Positions 32,083 through 42,783 of a DNA stretch of 64,000 bases are shown here, piece after piece. Each line of letters starts with the position of its first letter. The stretch's first letter is position 1. The position numbers and the translations under genes are program-made. Below the pieces are notes generated by a model that did not search any database, was not told the origin of the DNA, and was given only the letters and a program-made list of their open reading frames with translations. The stretch spans positions 1 to 64,000 of the forward strand of contig JAFLJL010014913.1 in NCBI GenBank assembly GCA_018398815.1, written 5' to 3'. Source of the stretch: Conus ventricosus. Its lineage: Eukaryota > Mollusca > Gastropoda > Neogastropoda > Conidae.

Positions 32083-35000
32083 ATGGCTAAGATATATGAA
32101 GGCCAGACGAATTTTGAAGGAATGTTGGAGGAGCGTTTATCAAGAGACTGTGTATTTATCTAAAGTCATTGTCCGAAAAGTTTGGGGGGGAAACGTTGTA
32201 CATGCTATTTTCAAGTTCCAAGTAAAATAACATAGCCCCCCCGTTAAAATAATGTTTGTGTTTTTTAATCGCTTTTAACAATAAATGAAGGGAAAAACTA
32301 GAAATCTGGGTCTCGCTAAACAACAGCTTTCTTTCTCGTAATGACTTAACACCCCGGGGGGCGAGAACGCTTGCACGTTTGACGCGCGGCTGAAGAAGCC
32401 AAAATGAGAGCTCTGGTTGGTAGGGGCGAAGTCTTAGAGATCAGTTAAAAAAAGGCTAAGTATGCGCCGATTGTTGGTAAGGCTTACATTCCACTACCTC
32501 CAGCATTAGTTGCAAAAAGGCAGTTCTAAACATAAAGAATACAGACAACAAATGTTTTATTGTGGTGTGTTCTTGCAAGGCTGCATCACGCCCGCAAAAA
32601 CGCAGAGAGAGTGTTAACTATCACCCTTACATCAATGATCTTAACTTTAGTGGGGTGCCCTTTCCCCTGTTAGTGTAGACCAAATTGATCAGTTTGAAGA
32701 ACAAACAAACCAATAACTGTTAATGTATACACATGGGAGGGAGGAAAAAATTTGGTGCCAATTAAAGTGTCCAAGAACAGTCCAACAATAGGCGAACCAG
32801 ACAAAAATCATGTTGATTACTTTCTGATGCTTTCACCAGCGGGGCTACCGCATTACACATTGATACGCACGATGAGTAGACTAATGAAGCATACTTCAAA
32901 GATGGGCACAAACAAGAATTCTGAGAAATGTTTAACAAGGAAATTTCCTCTGTTCAAGCCGCGAGCGAACATAAGAAACATTGTAAAAGTTCTGTAGACT
33001 GTTTAAAACAGAAACTGATTTCACCTCCACCCCGGGTCTAAAGTTAGTTTTAAGAAAATGAGAAACGGATGCAAACAAGTCCTTTTGTTGTTTATGCAGA
33101 CTTTGAATCACTCATTGTTCCTTAAAGAAGGGCCAGCGCCACAAAAACTTCGAAAAACAGTCTTAATGAGTAATCATCAGATTTTTTTCATTTGCCTTCA
33201 TTGTTGTCAGGTCGGATGGCGCCCATTCGCACCAGAATTTTATAGAGGCCCAGATGCTGCAGAATACTTCTTAGAACGCATGCAGAAAGTGCGTAATGAC
33301 TGTTCTAATAATCTAAACTTATCTGAAATCATAATGACGCCTGAAAACCAACAACAGTATGACTCAGCCACACATTGTTGGATTTGTGGTTTAGAACTCA
33401 GTGAAGAAGCAACAAATCCAAAAGTAAGAGACCATGATCACATTAGTGGAAAGTTCGAGGAGCAGCGCACAGTAAATGCCAATCTTCAACTAAAGTTTGA
33501 TCCTAGACATGGAAGCTGCCTGTATTCTTTCATAACTTGCGAGGTTACGACTTCATCTTATAATGAAAGCAGTGGACGATGCCTTCAGGTGTCATGCATT
33601 GCACAGTCATCAGAAAAGTTTATGTGCTTTAATCTAAATAACATGTCTTTTTATGACTCTATGCAACACATGATGGGATCATTTTGAGTCACTGGCTATG
33701 GCCTTAAAGTCCTGCCCAATAACAGAAATATTTTGACTCAACTCTTGTTAGAAGGGCGTTTACCCTTATGAGTACATGAACAGTTGGGAAAGGTTTGATG
33801 AAGACACACTTCCTCCTAAGGCGCGTTCTTTTCTAGTCTTAGAGGAAAGGGGCATCAGTGATTCTGATTACCAGCATGCTCAAGATGCGTGGCAGAAGTT
33901 AGAGTGTAAAAACAATGGGGGGACTATCATGATTCATACTTGAGGGCCGATGTATTTTTTGTTGGCGGACGTCTTTGAAAATTATAGAAAGACCTGCATG
34001 AAAAAATTATAGCCTGGATCCTGCGCTTTTTATTTCTGCGCCCGGGATGAGTTGGGATGCTTTCTTAAAGTTTACTGGAGTACAGATTGATTTATTTTTC
34101 TGACCTACCAATGATTCAGATGATTGAAAACGGATTGCGTGGAGGGGAAATTTGTATGGCGTCGCATCATTACTGTAAAGCAAACAACAAATACTTGGAC
34201 GATTATGATCCCCGTAAAAGGTCTAACTATCTTATGTATTTAGATGCAACAATCTGTATGGATGGGCAATGGCGCCATCACTTCCGTTACGCAACTTTAA
34301 CATGTACACAGTCGGCGATCCGAATAATATTCAAAAGGGCATTAAAGTGGTTTGGGGACAGTTTAACGCCTGATCAGCAGCGGTTTTCATTTAGAAGTTG
34401 ATTTAGAATTTCCCTCTTGAACTCCATGACCTGCATAATGACTATCCATTAGCGCAGAAAAGTTAAAGATGGATCCAAGAGAAGCCGCCTAAACTTGTGC
34501 CTACCTTCGGGGCAAAAAAATTATGTCTGCCATTACAGATTCTTACAATTTTTATTTAGACATGGTTTGAAGTTGACAGCTGTTTCATCGTATAATTGCT
34601 TTTGATCAAGAACAGTTCATGAAACCTACATCATGAAGGCAACACTGGATTCTAGAAACTAATTTCCACTCATTGCTCAGGAAAGACTTTTTCAAGCTGG
34701 GAACAACAGCTGTTTCGGAAAAGACTTGGAGAATCCGCACAGCGCAAAGATGTCAGATTGGTCACAAAGAGAAAGAACGAAAGCAATTAAGTGACTTCAA
34801 AACCAATTTCAGGACTCAGCTAGTTTCATGATCACCTTTTTGGCTATGATGAATAAAAGAAAAGGTCAAATTAGACAAACTTTTTTATTGGGTTTCCGGT
34901 TTAGAATTATCAAAGCGTTTGCTGTTGAATTTCTTTCTGAACTACTTTAAGCCCTTGTATCCTGAGTCCAGAGTATTTACACAGATACAGATAGTTTCGT

Positions 35001-35469
35001 TATAGATATGCCCTATGAAGACATCTATAAAGAATGGAATTAGATTCAGCTTAAAGGGCATGCAGGAAGGTATGACACGTCGATTACCCCTAAAGACTCG
35101 CCTTTACATTCAATTACTAACAGAAGGTTTTAGGAAAGATGAAGATGAATTATCTGAGAAAGGTTGAATCAAGGAGTTTGTTGGTTTAAGGTCAAAAATG
35201 TACAGATTTCGAGCCAGCGAGAAAATCATTAAGAAAGCAAAGGGAATATTCCTCGCAGCGTTGTGCTGTCAACATATCACATGACAACTACAAAAGAAGA
35301 TGTTTGGCAATAAGACTTTTCATCATGACGACGTTAAACCTGCGATCTAATTACTTGAGATCAACACAAACAGTTGTAACAAAAGAAGTCGTTAGATTAG
35401 AACAAACACAAAACGCGTGTTTGTGAATCCAGAGTTTTCATATGCAAACGGGCACGGAGGACGCCCATA
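32083..35469 (+). CDS. polB: Type-B DNA polymerase of Maverick B (frameshifted)
   Basis: ATGGCTAAGATATATGAAGG at 32,083; about 1,129 codons, the same length as in A. Visible: KYAPIVGKAYIPLPPALV (32,460-32,515), VDQIDQFEEQTNQ (near 32,680), HYTLIRTMSRLMKHTSK (32,850-32,900), CWICGLEL and RDHDHISGKF (33,378-33,460), IEDGLRGG-like block (34,120-34,150), motif A LEVDLEFP then DLHNDYPLA (34,388-34,455), motif B NNSCFGKDLENP (34,703-34,740), motif C YTDTDSFVIDMP (34,976-35,012) and a C-terminal EFVGLRSKMY block (35,175-35,205). This part shows fewer inflated homopolymers than the DNA to its left. Opposite strand and different location from the A copy. Confidence 0.85.
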
Positions 35470-35502
35470 AAAGGGGGGGTTTATATTTTTCATCAACTTT
35501 TA

Positions 35503-35791
35503 TTAATAAGATCCATTCATAGCTTCATCCAAGTCATTTAAATTCTTTTCTCATGTTTGCTTGACGCGTTCGAATTTTTTTTATCATTTCATGATATTCT
35601 TTTTCCCAATTTGTGCCGGTTTAAGTGTAGGTGATCTGGACTGATTTCGGCTGCATTGATTAATCCGAAAATGTTTTTTTTTATTTTTTTTTTCCTTAAT
35701 AGCATTACACGCAGGAAATGATTCCCGTATCATTTTCAGGTCTCTTCCTTTACCATTCTTGTTCGCTCTGCACTTCCTTCTGAGCTTCCAT
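35503..35791 (-). CDS. Small coiled-coil ORF unique to Maverick B (frameshifted)
   Basis: Best start is ATGGAAGCTCAGAAGG at 35,791, giving MEAQKEVQSEQEW, then a shift into a Lys-rich frame. The last part (WEKEYHEMIKKIRTRQANM-like) is predicted coiled coil. About 95 codons between the convergent polymerase and integrase. No counterpart seen in element A. Unknown function; an acidic/basic helical accessory protein at most. Confidence 0.35.
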
Positions 35792-35805
35792 TTTAAACTC
35801 AAAAT

Positions 35806-36791
35806 TTATATACGTAATAACCTAAGCACTGGAACTGTGTCTGGAGGGATTATCTGCAGTTCTTCTTTCACAAAAAGATCGTTGAGGAGCTGGTTGTTGT
35901 GTTGTGTCAGTTTCTGTAAATATTACACGGGGCTGGATTCATTTTTTACAATCTTTTTATTTCATATGGATCAACACTCCAAACTGGATCGGTTTGCCTG
36001 ATGCGAGTTCCCCCTTCTGCTTCCCCCGGTAAATTAAGGATACCTTACTTTTAAACCAAACGGTAATAGTTTGCGGATGAAGACTCTCCTTCTAACAACT
36101 TCTATTGTTTTTCCTTTTGATTTGTTGTACTGGGTTTAGCCTTTTAAATTCTTCATTATTCATTGCGCGCAAACTGAGGGCAGTCTTCTAACCCATTCTG
36201 TGTTGCGAGAAATTGTCAATAAGCTCTCTGTGATACTGGTAGGAAAATAGTCTTTCGGATAACTGTTTGTTAAAGTTTTCAACTAAAGCCTGTGATCTTG
36301 TGAACTGCCTGAGAAATGCCTACTTTTAATGGTAACTCTATGGTTTATCAATAATTGATTCACTTGGCCTTTAAATTCTTCTTCCATCCTCAACTTGATC
36401 ATGCGAGTGGGTAAGTTAGCGGGCATCGTTGGTATATCAGCTGTATGGCGACAGCAACAGCAGACAGCACTCTTTTGTGTTATTGGTTCCGATCCTTTGT
36501 ATCTTGAAAGCTATGTCAATGACTGTGAGTGGTACTTAAATCTTTTTTAGTTTATTGTTTCAGAGGGTAAATATTCGAAGATCCATTTGATGGGTGTCGT
36601 TCGGTATTTTATTATACAACGTGCCGGGTCTCTGTATTGTTGGGCCGCAGGTAATAAATTTGCCAATCGCCTTGTTTAGATAACCATTCCTTTTGCTGTT
36701 TGCTCATGACTCCAGCTTGCTTGGCTTCGCTTTTTCATTGCTGTGTATTCCCTTCCAATATCCTTTGGGCGGAATAATAGATTTTGTTCAT
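35806..36791 (-). CDS. Integrase of Maverick B (frameshifted)
   Basis: Start at 36,791, sharing ATGA with the stop of the gene upstream. Seen in mixed frames: KEWLSKQGDWQIYYL (near 36,660-36,710), SRYKGSEPITQK (near 36,480-36,515; first catalytic Asp just upstream), a MIKLRMEEEFKGQVNQLL block (36,355-36,410) in which the second Asp position is damaged, VTIKSRHF, RNTEWVRRLPS (near 36,190-36,220), LLPFGLKVRY, FVKEELQI (near 35,850). About 320 codons, as in A, with a slightly longer tail. Catalytic competence cannot be judged from this reading. Confidence 0.7.
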
Positions 36792-37210
36792 TTTTTATTC
36801 AGCCAATATTTATGTGCAACAAAATACACAACAGTCATACCAAAAGCATAAACCCAATTTCTTGCATCTTTGGTTTTCTGATGGTGTAAAAGTCCTGAAT
36901 TTTGGTGTGGGGGCAATGTTCCTCGATTGGTTGTGCTCTTGTACAAGATAATATTGTTTTATTGCTTGATCACATCTTTAAATGTGTAAGCTGCATGCCC
37001 CTGTTTTTTTCAGTGTGTTATTTAATAAAATCTACCTGCTCAATTCTCTGCTTTCCTAGCGATCTTGTGCTGCTGCTAGTTTCTCCACAGCTTTGTTCTG
37101 TCTTTTCCTCTCGGCCTTCATCTCGCAGTTTACTAAAATGGTAATTACTTCCACTAAAAGCGAGCGCATTAACCCAGGCGCCGCCCTTTCATCAGTACGA
37201 GTTGAAGCAT
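36788..37210 (-). CDS. B copy of small conserved protein upstream of integrase (frameshifted)
   Basis: The core SGSNYHFSKLRDEG (37,110-37,155) equals SGSNYMFSKLRSDE of element A. Then come a Gln/Lys helix, QVDFIK, an FxxV-type block and a terminal GMTVVYFVAHKYWLNKK. The stop overlaps the integrase ATG by ATGA, which supports both starts and suggests one transcript. Confidence 0.6.
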
Positions 37211-37233
37211 TTTTTATAAATGTATTTTTTATT

Positions 37234-37467
37234 TTACATATTTATACTGTTCTTGAATTAATTCCTTGCTTGACTAGAAAATCTTTACGTGGCAAACGAA
37301 AGCTGCAATAATAGCAATAGGCTTTGCTGAATCCTCAAAGCTAGTTTGCCAAGATCTGTGGTTTAATTCTTAACAAAGCCTTTTACCAAGCATAGATATC
37401 CTACACTTAGACCTCCAATAACAGCAGAATGGTATAAAGGTTAGCAACCAGTTTATTCGGTGCTCAT
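37234..37467 (-). CDS. Single two-helix membrane protein of Maverick B (frameshifted)
   Basis: About 77 codons; LYHSAVIGGLSVGYLCLVKG (37,370-37,435) matches IYHSAVISGLRIGYSVLAKN of A paralog 2, followed by TDLGKLA and a second hydrophobic stretch. B has one copy where A has two, so duplication in A or loss in B occurred after they split. Confidence 0.55.
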
Positions 37468-37501
37468 TTTTTCGAAATAAAATAATTAAAATTAATACAA
37501 C

Positions 37502-37971
37502 ATGAAACAGTTGAATGAATCTATACGCTACAAGGCAGCCTTAAACCTTCCTGAACTTATGAATGACCAAGTTGATGGCAAGCTGTTATTGGCCGACAAG
37601 GGAGAGGGCTTGTAATCTTTGGCAGGCATGTGGGAAAAAACAATTCAGTTTCCTCGGAACTGGAATTCAGACATAGAAAAAACTGATTCAACAGATGTCG
37701 CCGCAAGACATTTTAAAGTAGCTTAACAGGTAATGAGCGCAGTGGGGTCCTAGAATGGATGGAAAGTTGGGGCAAACGGTTCATCGTTTGTACATAAAAC
37801 TAGTCAGTAGATTTGCTTCCATTGACTTCTGAACAAGGATCTCTAGTAGATTTAACGCAAGAGATCCAGTTTTAACTAAGTCATTAGAGGATCTCTGGAT
37901 GTGATTTATACTATAGATTTGGAACATTGTTATCGCCATTAATCATGGGATATTAACTTTTCATCATATAG
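37502..37971 (+). pseudogene. B copy of the small conserved gene at 8,663 (decayed)
   Basis: ATGAAACAGTTGAATG at 37,502; DNA blocks GCATGTGGGAAAAAACA, AGACATTTTAAAGTAGC and the end CCATTAATCATGGGATATTA ... CATATAG line up with the A gene, but frames are interrupted about every 30-40 codons. It ends 17 bp before the next ATG. Confidence 0.5.
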
Positions 37972-37988
37972 ATTTTATTTCCTTCAAA

Positions 37989-38515
37989 ATGACCGAGCCA
38001 GAAAATCAGCAGCTCAGAAAACACTGCATCAGGTGGAGGGAATAACGTAACCAAGCCAGAAAATCAGCAGAAAAACAAGAATTGGTGGAGACCAGTGAAA
38101 GCATCTCATCCTGGGGCGTGTTTTAAAGCAGGAAAGAAAATTTGCAGAGTGAACAGCAAAAAAAATTAATGTTACAGAATATAAACTCATAATGAAAAAC
38201 ATAACTCCGCCAAGCAGAACAGTTGATTCAATGCCGGCTATAAAAACTTCATGGGATTCAAGACCTACGCGCCCAAAGTCTTCATGGAATTATTTGGAAA
38301 ACATCATAAATAACTTATAAACTGTTGCCATTTTTGGCGCCCTTGCTGCTGCTGGGGGCGGTTGGCGGTTATTCGGTTATAAAATATATAAAGAATGGCA
38401 GCCAAAACAAAAGCAATCAAAAAAAGCTGACCACTAAATACGAACAAGACAACTGCACGCCCAGAACCGGTCAACAACAAAAGATCATTTTGATCATTTC
38501 GAGTGGGAATTAATA
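37989..38515 (+). CDS. B copy of the KLAEWN-box membrane protein (frameshifted)
   Basis: Starts MTEPENQQLRKH, with a PENQQ unit repeated at about 38,055, a basic central box, and one strong membrane helix (LAPLLLLGAVGGYSVIKYI, 38,330-38,388) followed by KNGSQNKSNQKK. Same layout and place as the A gene at 9,130. The open part is 38,325-38,513. Confidence 0.5.
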
Positions 38516-38759
38516 TTTTAAGAACTTAATTTTAATTTTTTTTAATAAAAATAGATCATGGCGTATTATAAAATGATGAAGTCAATAAAAAAGACATGGA
38601 GTCTATAAAAGCATTTCCATAGACCGGGAATTGTAATCAATGCGGTTGCTTCGGTTTGAAAACTTCATTAAGATCTATGCAGAGAACGCTGAGAAAGACA
38701 TTCTAAACGTGACACGTTTTTGGGGTGTGTGTACATATTAGGCATTACTATTTAAGATA
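38516..38759. other. Short AT-rich stretch after the last recognised B gene
   Basis: ATGGCGTATTATAAAATG near 38,558 could start a small frame, but it breaks quickly. No counterpart identified in A. Confidence 0.3.
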
Positions 38760-39050
38760 AAAACTTTAGATTGTATTTTTTTGATATTAAAGATAACTTA
38801 AAAAAGAATTGGTTGTACTTAGAGGATGACTTAATCAAGAACTTATCAAGAACTTGATCAAGAACTTATTAAGAACTTAAATTTTAAGAACTTGATCAAG
38901 AACTTATTAAGAACTTGGGGCGCCCCTTAATTAAAAAACTTAGAAGTAAAGAAAAGTAAGGGAAACTTGTGGATAACTTGAGGATGACTTAAAGCAACTT
39001 GAGTAAGAACTTAAAAGTAATTGGGTAACTTAAGTTAAAAACTTAGAAGG
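38760..39050. repeat. TTAAGAACTTGATCAAGAAC-type repeat in Maverick B
   Basis: Imperfect units of AAGAACTT(A/G)ATC and TTAAGAAC, rich in small palindromes such as TTGATCAA and GTTCTT/AAGAAC pairs. It occupies the same place relative to the preceding genes as the 9,585-9,815 array in A, though the unit sequence differs. Confidence 0.85.
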
Positions 39051-39053
39051 AAC

Positions 39054-39275
39054 TTGAGTGTGTGCATGCGTGGGTGGGGGGTGGGGCAGGGAAGTGGGGT
39101 AGGGGGGGTGTGCATGCGTGGGTGGGGGTGGGGAGGGGGTGCGGGGGGGTGGGGGGGGGTGGGGGGTGTGCATGCGTGGGGTAGGACAAAACAAACAACA
39201 ACACAAACATCAAAACCAAACACACACAATAGACAGTCCAGGGGTGGGGGTGGAGGGACGTGCGTGCTGGGGTAG
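39054..39275 (+). repeat. G-rich tandem repeat with strong G-quadruplex potential
   Basis: Three to four units starting TGTGCATGCGTGGG followed by long GGGG/GGGTGGGG runs, then two copies of a GTAGG-x-CAAAACA-CAACAACA tail (39,180-39,215 and 39,270-39,308). At least eight G-runs of four or more lie on the plus strand. Confidence 0.85.
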
Positions 39276-39377
39276 GCCAAAACACACAACAACCAACAAA
39301 CAAACAAAAGTGAAAACTACTAGAACCACTTCTTGCTTTGTGACTAAACAGGTTGTGTCTTGCTCGCAACCTCATCA

Positions 39378-39592
39378 CCTAGGCCAAGTGATCATATGGA
39401 TCATGACCTAGTTTGCCGCTGAGCTTTGCTGGTGCTGCCGCGCTTTGTAGGTCAAGTGATCATATATGATCACTTGGCCTAGTTTTCCGCTGAGCTTTGC
39501 AGGTGCTCCGTGCTGGACGTCATTGGCGGCAGGCTGCCGCGCTTTGCAGGTCAAGTGATCATATATGATCACTTGGCCTAGTTTGCGTGCTC
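39378..39592. repeat. Tandem repeat carrying a perfect 24-bp palindrome
   Basis: Unit of about 99 bp with GCGCTTTG(T/C)AGGT, the palindrome, then GGCCTAGTTT-CCGCTGAGCTTTGC. The palindrome (arm CAAGTGATCATA plus its complement) is exact at 39,453-39,476 and 39,552-39,575. A degenerate copy lies at 39,384-39,408. Confidence 0.85.
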
Positions 39593-39599
39593 CTCTTTT

Positions 39600-40960
39600 C
39601 TCAACCAGGCTTGCAACTTTGCTTTGGCAGAGTTACAGCAATTACTGCTGTAGCCAGCTTTTATGGCGGCTCTAATCGCCAGTAGTAGTACATTCCGTCA
39701 TTGTATATTGGAGCATTTATATTGAAGATAGTGCCGGCCACACACTACTCCTCTCCATACTAGTAGATGTACTAAGGTCTGCCTAAACCCTATCTAGTTT
39801 GTTTGCCAGAACATTAAAAAATCGCCATTCAGTTGCATAAGGGCACACCTTGAAGGCAGATGAACTGGTTAGAATTAGAAAAGTAGAAAAGTATACATAT
39901 CTTAATACACAGATCAGCCTGCCACATGAACACTGATCTGTAGTTAACAATCAATCAAGTCTGATACAAACTAAGAACATTTTTACTTGGGAGGAACAGC
40001 AAAAATTTTTCAAAATAAGTTTTTTTACTACGAAACCCCGTTTTTTACCCCCGCCTTAAAAAAATGAACGCCATTTTTTTTTAAACATGGTTTTTAGGGG
40101 TCTCAACCGCCCCACAATCAACGCTGAGGGGTTTTGTTTGCTTGGGCCCAACTTTCAAAAAGCAGGCCCCATTTATAAAAAAGGGCCCACCATCAATATC
40201 AAACCGTATAAAAAAGGCTACATTTTGTTTCATTTCCGACCAACAAACCTTTAAAAGGAGCGTTTTTTTCCAAAAGCTTTTCACTTTTTTTTTTCAAAAA
40301 AAATCTTTCCGTTTTCCAACATGCTTCGCCAATTTTTTTCAACAAATACCAAATCATTAAAAGTAAATTTAGGGTTCCGAAATCCAAAAACCCCTGTTCT
40401 TCATAACGTTTTTAGCCATTTAAAATAAACAATTAAAAAACGGGCACCCGAGCGCAGTAAAAACACAACCTTTTTGCGGGAGCCCCGAGAAAGCAATGGC
40501 GAACCCGGCGGTCAGGACACCCTCGATAGGGTGTGTCGACTGGACACCCAAATATTCCAAAACATTGCAATATTTTTTAGTGCCCCCCCGGCCTGCCCGC
40601 CAGGTGTGTTTTTGATTTTGGCCATCTTAAGCCACCCGTGCGCTGTGTGAACGGGGCCGCAAGCCGAAATTAAGTGTCGGTTTCCGCCCCGTTCTGCCTG
40701 TCGTGTACAAATTTTTGTAGGTAGAAATAGCAAAAGAAGTGTGCGGATTTTTTGTCTTTTAATTGGAGAGAAAGGAAAGAAAAGAGTGTGTGGTGTGTTT
40801 TAGTGTGTGGGGGTTTCTTTGTGTGTGAGTGTGTGCAGGGCGCCTCTTGTTGTCTGTTGTCTCTTCTTCTGTCGTCTGTCTGCTGTCTTTTTTCTGAGGG
40901 CAAGACCTTAACGGCTTTGTCGGGGTTGCGGATTTTTTCCCCCCTCTCTCTCTCTCTCTC
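39600..40960. other. Right-end region of Maverick B, largely unassigned
   Basis: 39,845-39,925 reads KADELVRIRKVEKYTYL in a plus frame, which could be a scrap of a LINE reverse transcriptase. 40,000-40,450 has homopolymer-inflated open frames on both strands that I cannot assign; a lost penton gene could be here but no motif supports it. A (CT)n tract lies at 40,943-40,964, next to the TIR. Confidence 0.3.
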
Positions 40961-40967
40961 TCTCTTT

Positions 40968-41043
40968 TCCCGCCACGGAAAGGCGGCTTTTGGGCCACTT
41001 TCGCCCAAAATTGTGGGGGGCAAGTGAGTTAAAATTGGGTAAA
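40968..41043 (-). repeat. Right terminal inverted repeat of Maverick B
   Basis: AGGCGGCTTTTGGGCCACTT ... CAAGTGAGTTAAAATTGGGT, the inverted match of 25,525-25,605. Immediately outside it, DIRS coding sequence resumes. Confidence 0.8.
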
Positions 41044-42700
41044 AGCTTTTTCCTGGCCCTCCCCCGGGTGTCACACGCGGGGGTCCCCCTTTTCGCGCGA
41101 GACACATGCAGGGACACAAAATATCCGGCGACCCCAGCCTCTCCAAGTCTGTCCTCCAACGAAGGCCCCCAGCGGGATACCCTAACAACCGGGGGGAACA
41201 TTGGTTAAAACCCATGATCGACCTTTTGCCCCCGGGTTCAACACGCTGCCAGTTATGTGCCCGGCCCGAACCCCCGGGCTTCCTCCATCGACGCCCCCCC
41301 CTTTCCCCTGGTCCGGCCTCATACTTCCCTTCCCCGCTTCTCGATCCCCCCAAAAGGGTGATAGGGGGCAACCGAAAACCCCAGGCTCTTCTCATGCCCC
41401 TGGGGGCCCCCATCAGTCCGGTTCCCGGGCCCTCAAGCCCCTCACTCACCACCCCCCTCGGGAACACCAGGGGGGACTCCGGGGAACCCCGTTGGGGGTC
41501 CCCCACGCCAACCCCCAAATCTTCCCTCCAGCCTGGCTTCGGGCCCACCCGGTTGCGAGCAGCTAGACCCCTCCGAACGGACGGGTCCCAGTCCGCCTAA
41601 ATATCCTCTCTATCGTGGGGCCTCTCAGGAACTCCGAGACCTACCCATGTCCTCTCGCAGAGCTACACAGAGTCCCTTTATTTTTTGAGATGGAGGAAAT
41701 GGGTCCCCCAGGGGTGGAAGCAATTTGTCTCTAAAAGCCCCTCCTACCGATGGGAAATTTCCTGCCCCCCTTTAACCTCTCTGCTAGTCCATGGGGGTAC
41801 GGGTCGGCCATCTGCCCGACCATCCGCCAAAGGGGGCGACCCCTTGAGAATGATTTCCTCAGACAGATCCCCAAAGGGGGGCTGCTCTTCGTGGGGCCCA
41901 ATCCCCAGACGTTCCCCCTTTGGACCTTTTATTTTACGGGAGCCCAGGAAACCCCCCTTTGACCGCCCCTCCATTCCCTTCGCCTCTGTCTATGAAGACA
42001 CCTTCCTCCTCCCCTCGCCCCCGCCAGAAGGCGAGGCAGACCCGCCCTTAGCGGGGACCCCGAACATGCCTTCCACAAGAGGGCTCCGTTCTTTTAAGTT
42101 CCTTTCCCGAATTCCTACTGAACAGAACCCCGGTAGTCCCCTTCCTTACCTTCATCCGCCCGCGGGCGGATACACTGGGGGAGACACCTCTTCAACATAC
42201 CCCTTTGCCCCCTCGAGGTCAAACACCTATGGGAACGCCGCGCCCCGGCGCGGCAAAACTCCCTTTTTCCCCCCATCAACCCCAGAACACGGAAAATCCA
42301 GCTGGCATGCTCTAGGGGGCTCTCCAAGAGGGGTCAAAGGGCCTATTCCCACACCAAGGACCTCCCCGTCTTGCCCCCCCGGGTCATGACTCAAAGCGCT
42401 GCCGCTTGGGCAGCATTCCAGCACCCGTCCCGCGCCCCCTCAGGAGGCAGCCTTCTGGGGTTTGGAAAAACCCTTATAAATTTTATTTAAGGGCATCCGC
42501 ATGACCAGGGGTGAGGTTCTAATGGGGTTTCCTTTGTGGCGGCTAAACACCTTCGGGAAACCCAGGAAACCCCCAGGGCACCGCCCTCCTCCTTTTCCTA
42601 TGAAATTTTGCTATTGTCGACTTGGGAAGTATTGCGCCAAATGGGGGGTTTGTATTATCCCCTGTTTGGGTATATACTACCATGTCAGACTCTAATTTTC
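41044..42700 (+). pseudogene. DIRS RNase H tail, linker and tyrosine-recombinase-like region
   Basis: In plus frames, FLALPRVSHAGVPLFAR continues the RNase H segment that stops at 25,524. It is followed by an FNTLPVMCPARTPG-like segment (41,235-41,280), the region between RNase H and recombinase in DIRS polyproteins. From 41,680 an RRWRKWVPQGW start and, near 42,380-42,520, GHDS-K-R, then AAFWGLEK and LINF, resemble the C-terminal part of the DIRS tyrosine recombinase. In these enzymes that part contains an H-x-x-R box and ends with a nucleophilic Tyr; the Tyr could not be placed. Frames break repeatedly in C- and G-runs. Confidence 0.58.
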
Positions 42701-42783
42701 CCCCCCGCCTTCCCCCTAGCGCCCAAAGGGTTTTGGGGGTTTCCTTGCGGCAGGCCCCCGATGAATGAGGTACGGGGGGTTTA

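Larger units (their letters stand above)
25525..41043. mobile_element. Maverick/Polinton element B, inserted in the DIRS RNase H
   Basis: Bounded by inverted repeats at 25,525-25,605 and 40,968-41,043, about 15.5 kb. Gene order: packaging ATPase (-), unknown gene (-), protein X (+), membrane protein (-), major capsid (+), hydrophobic protein (+), DNA polymerase (+), small coiled-coil ORF (-), integrase (-), small conserved protein (-), one membrane protein (-), two small genes (+), AT repeat, G-rich repeat, palindromic repeat, unassigned right end. Penton not recognised. Candidate 6-bp target duplication AGCATT (25,519-25,524) versus AGCTTT (41,044-41,049), one mismatch. It diverges strongly from A. 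Confidence 0.82.

Noticed and set aside
40670..41548. 292-codon minus-strand frame across the Maverick B right end
   Set aside because: It runs from DIRS DNA through the TIR and a (CT)n tract into Maverick DNA; the meaningful reading of the DIRS part is on the plus strand.
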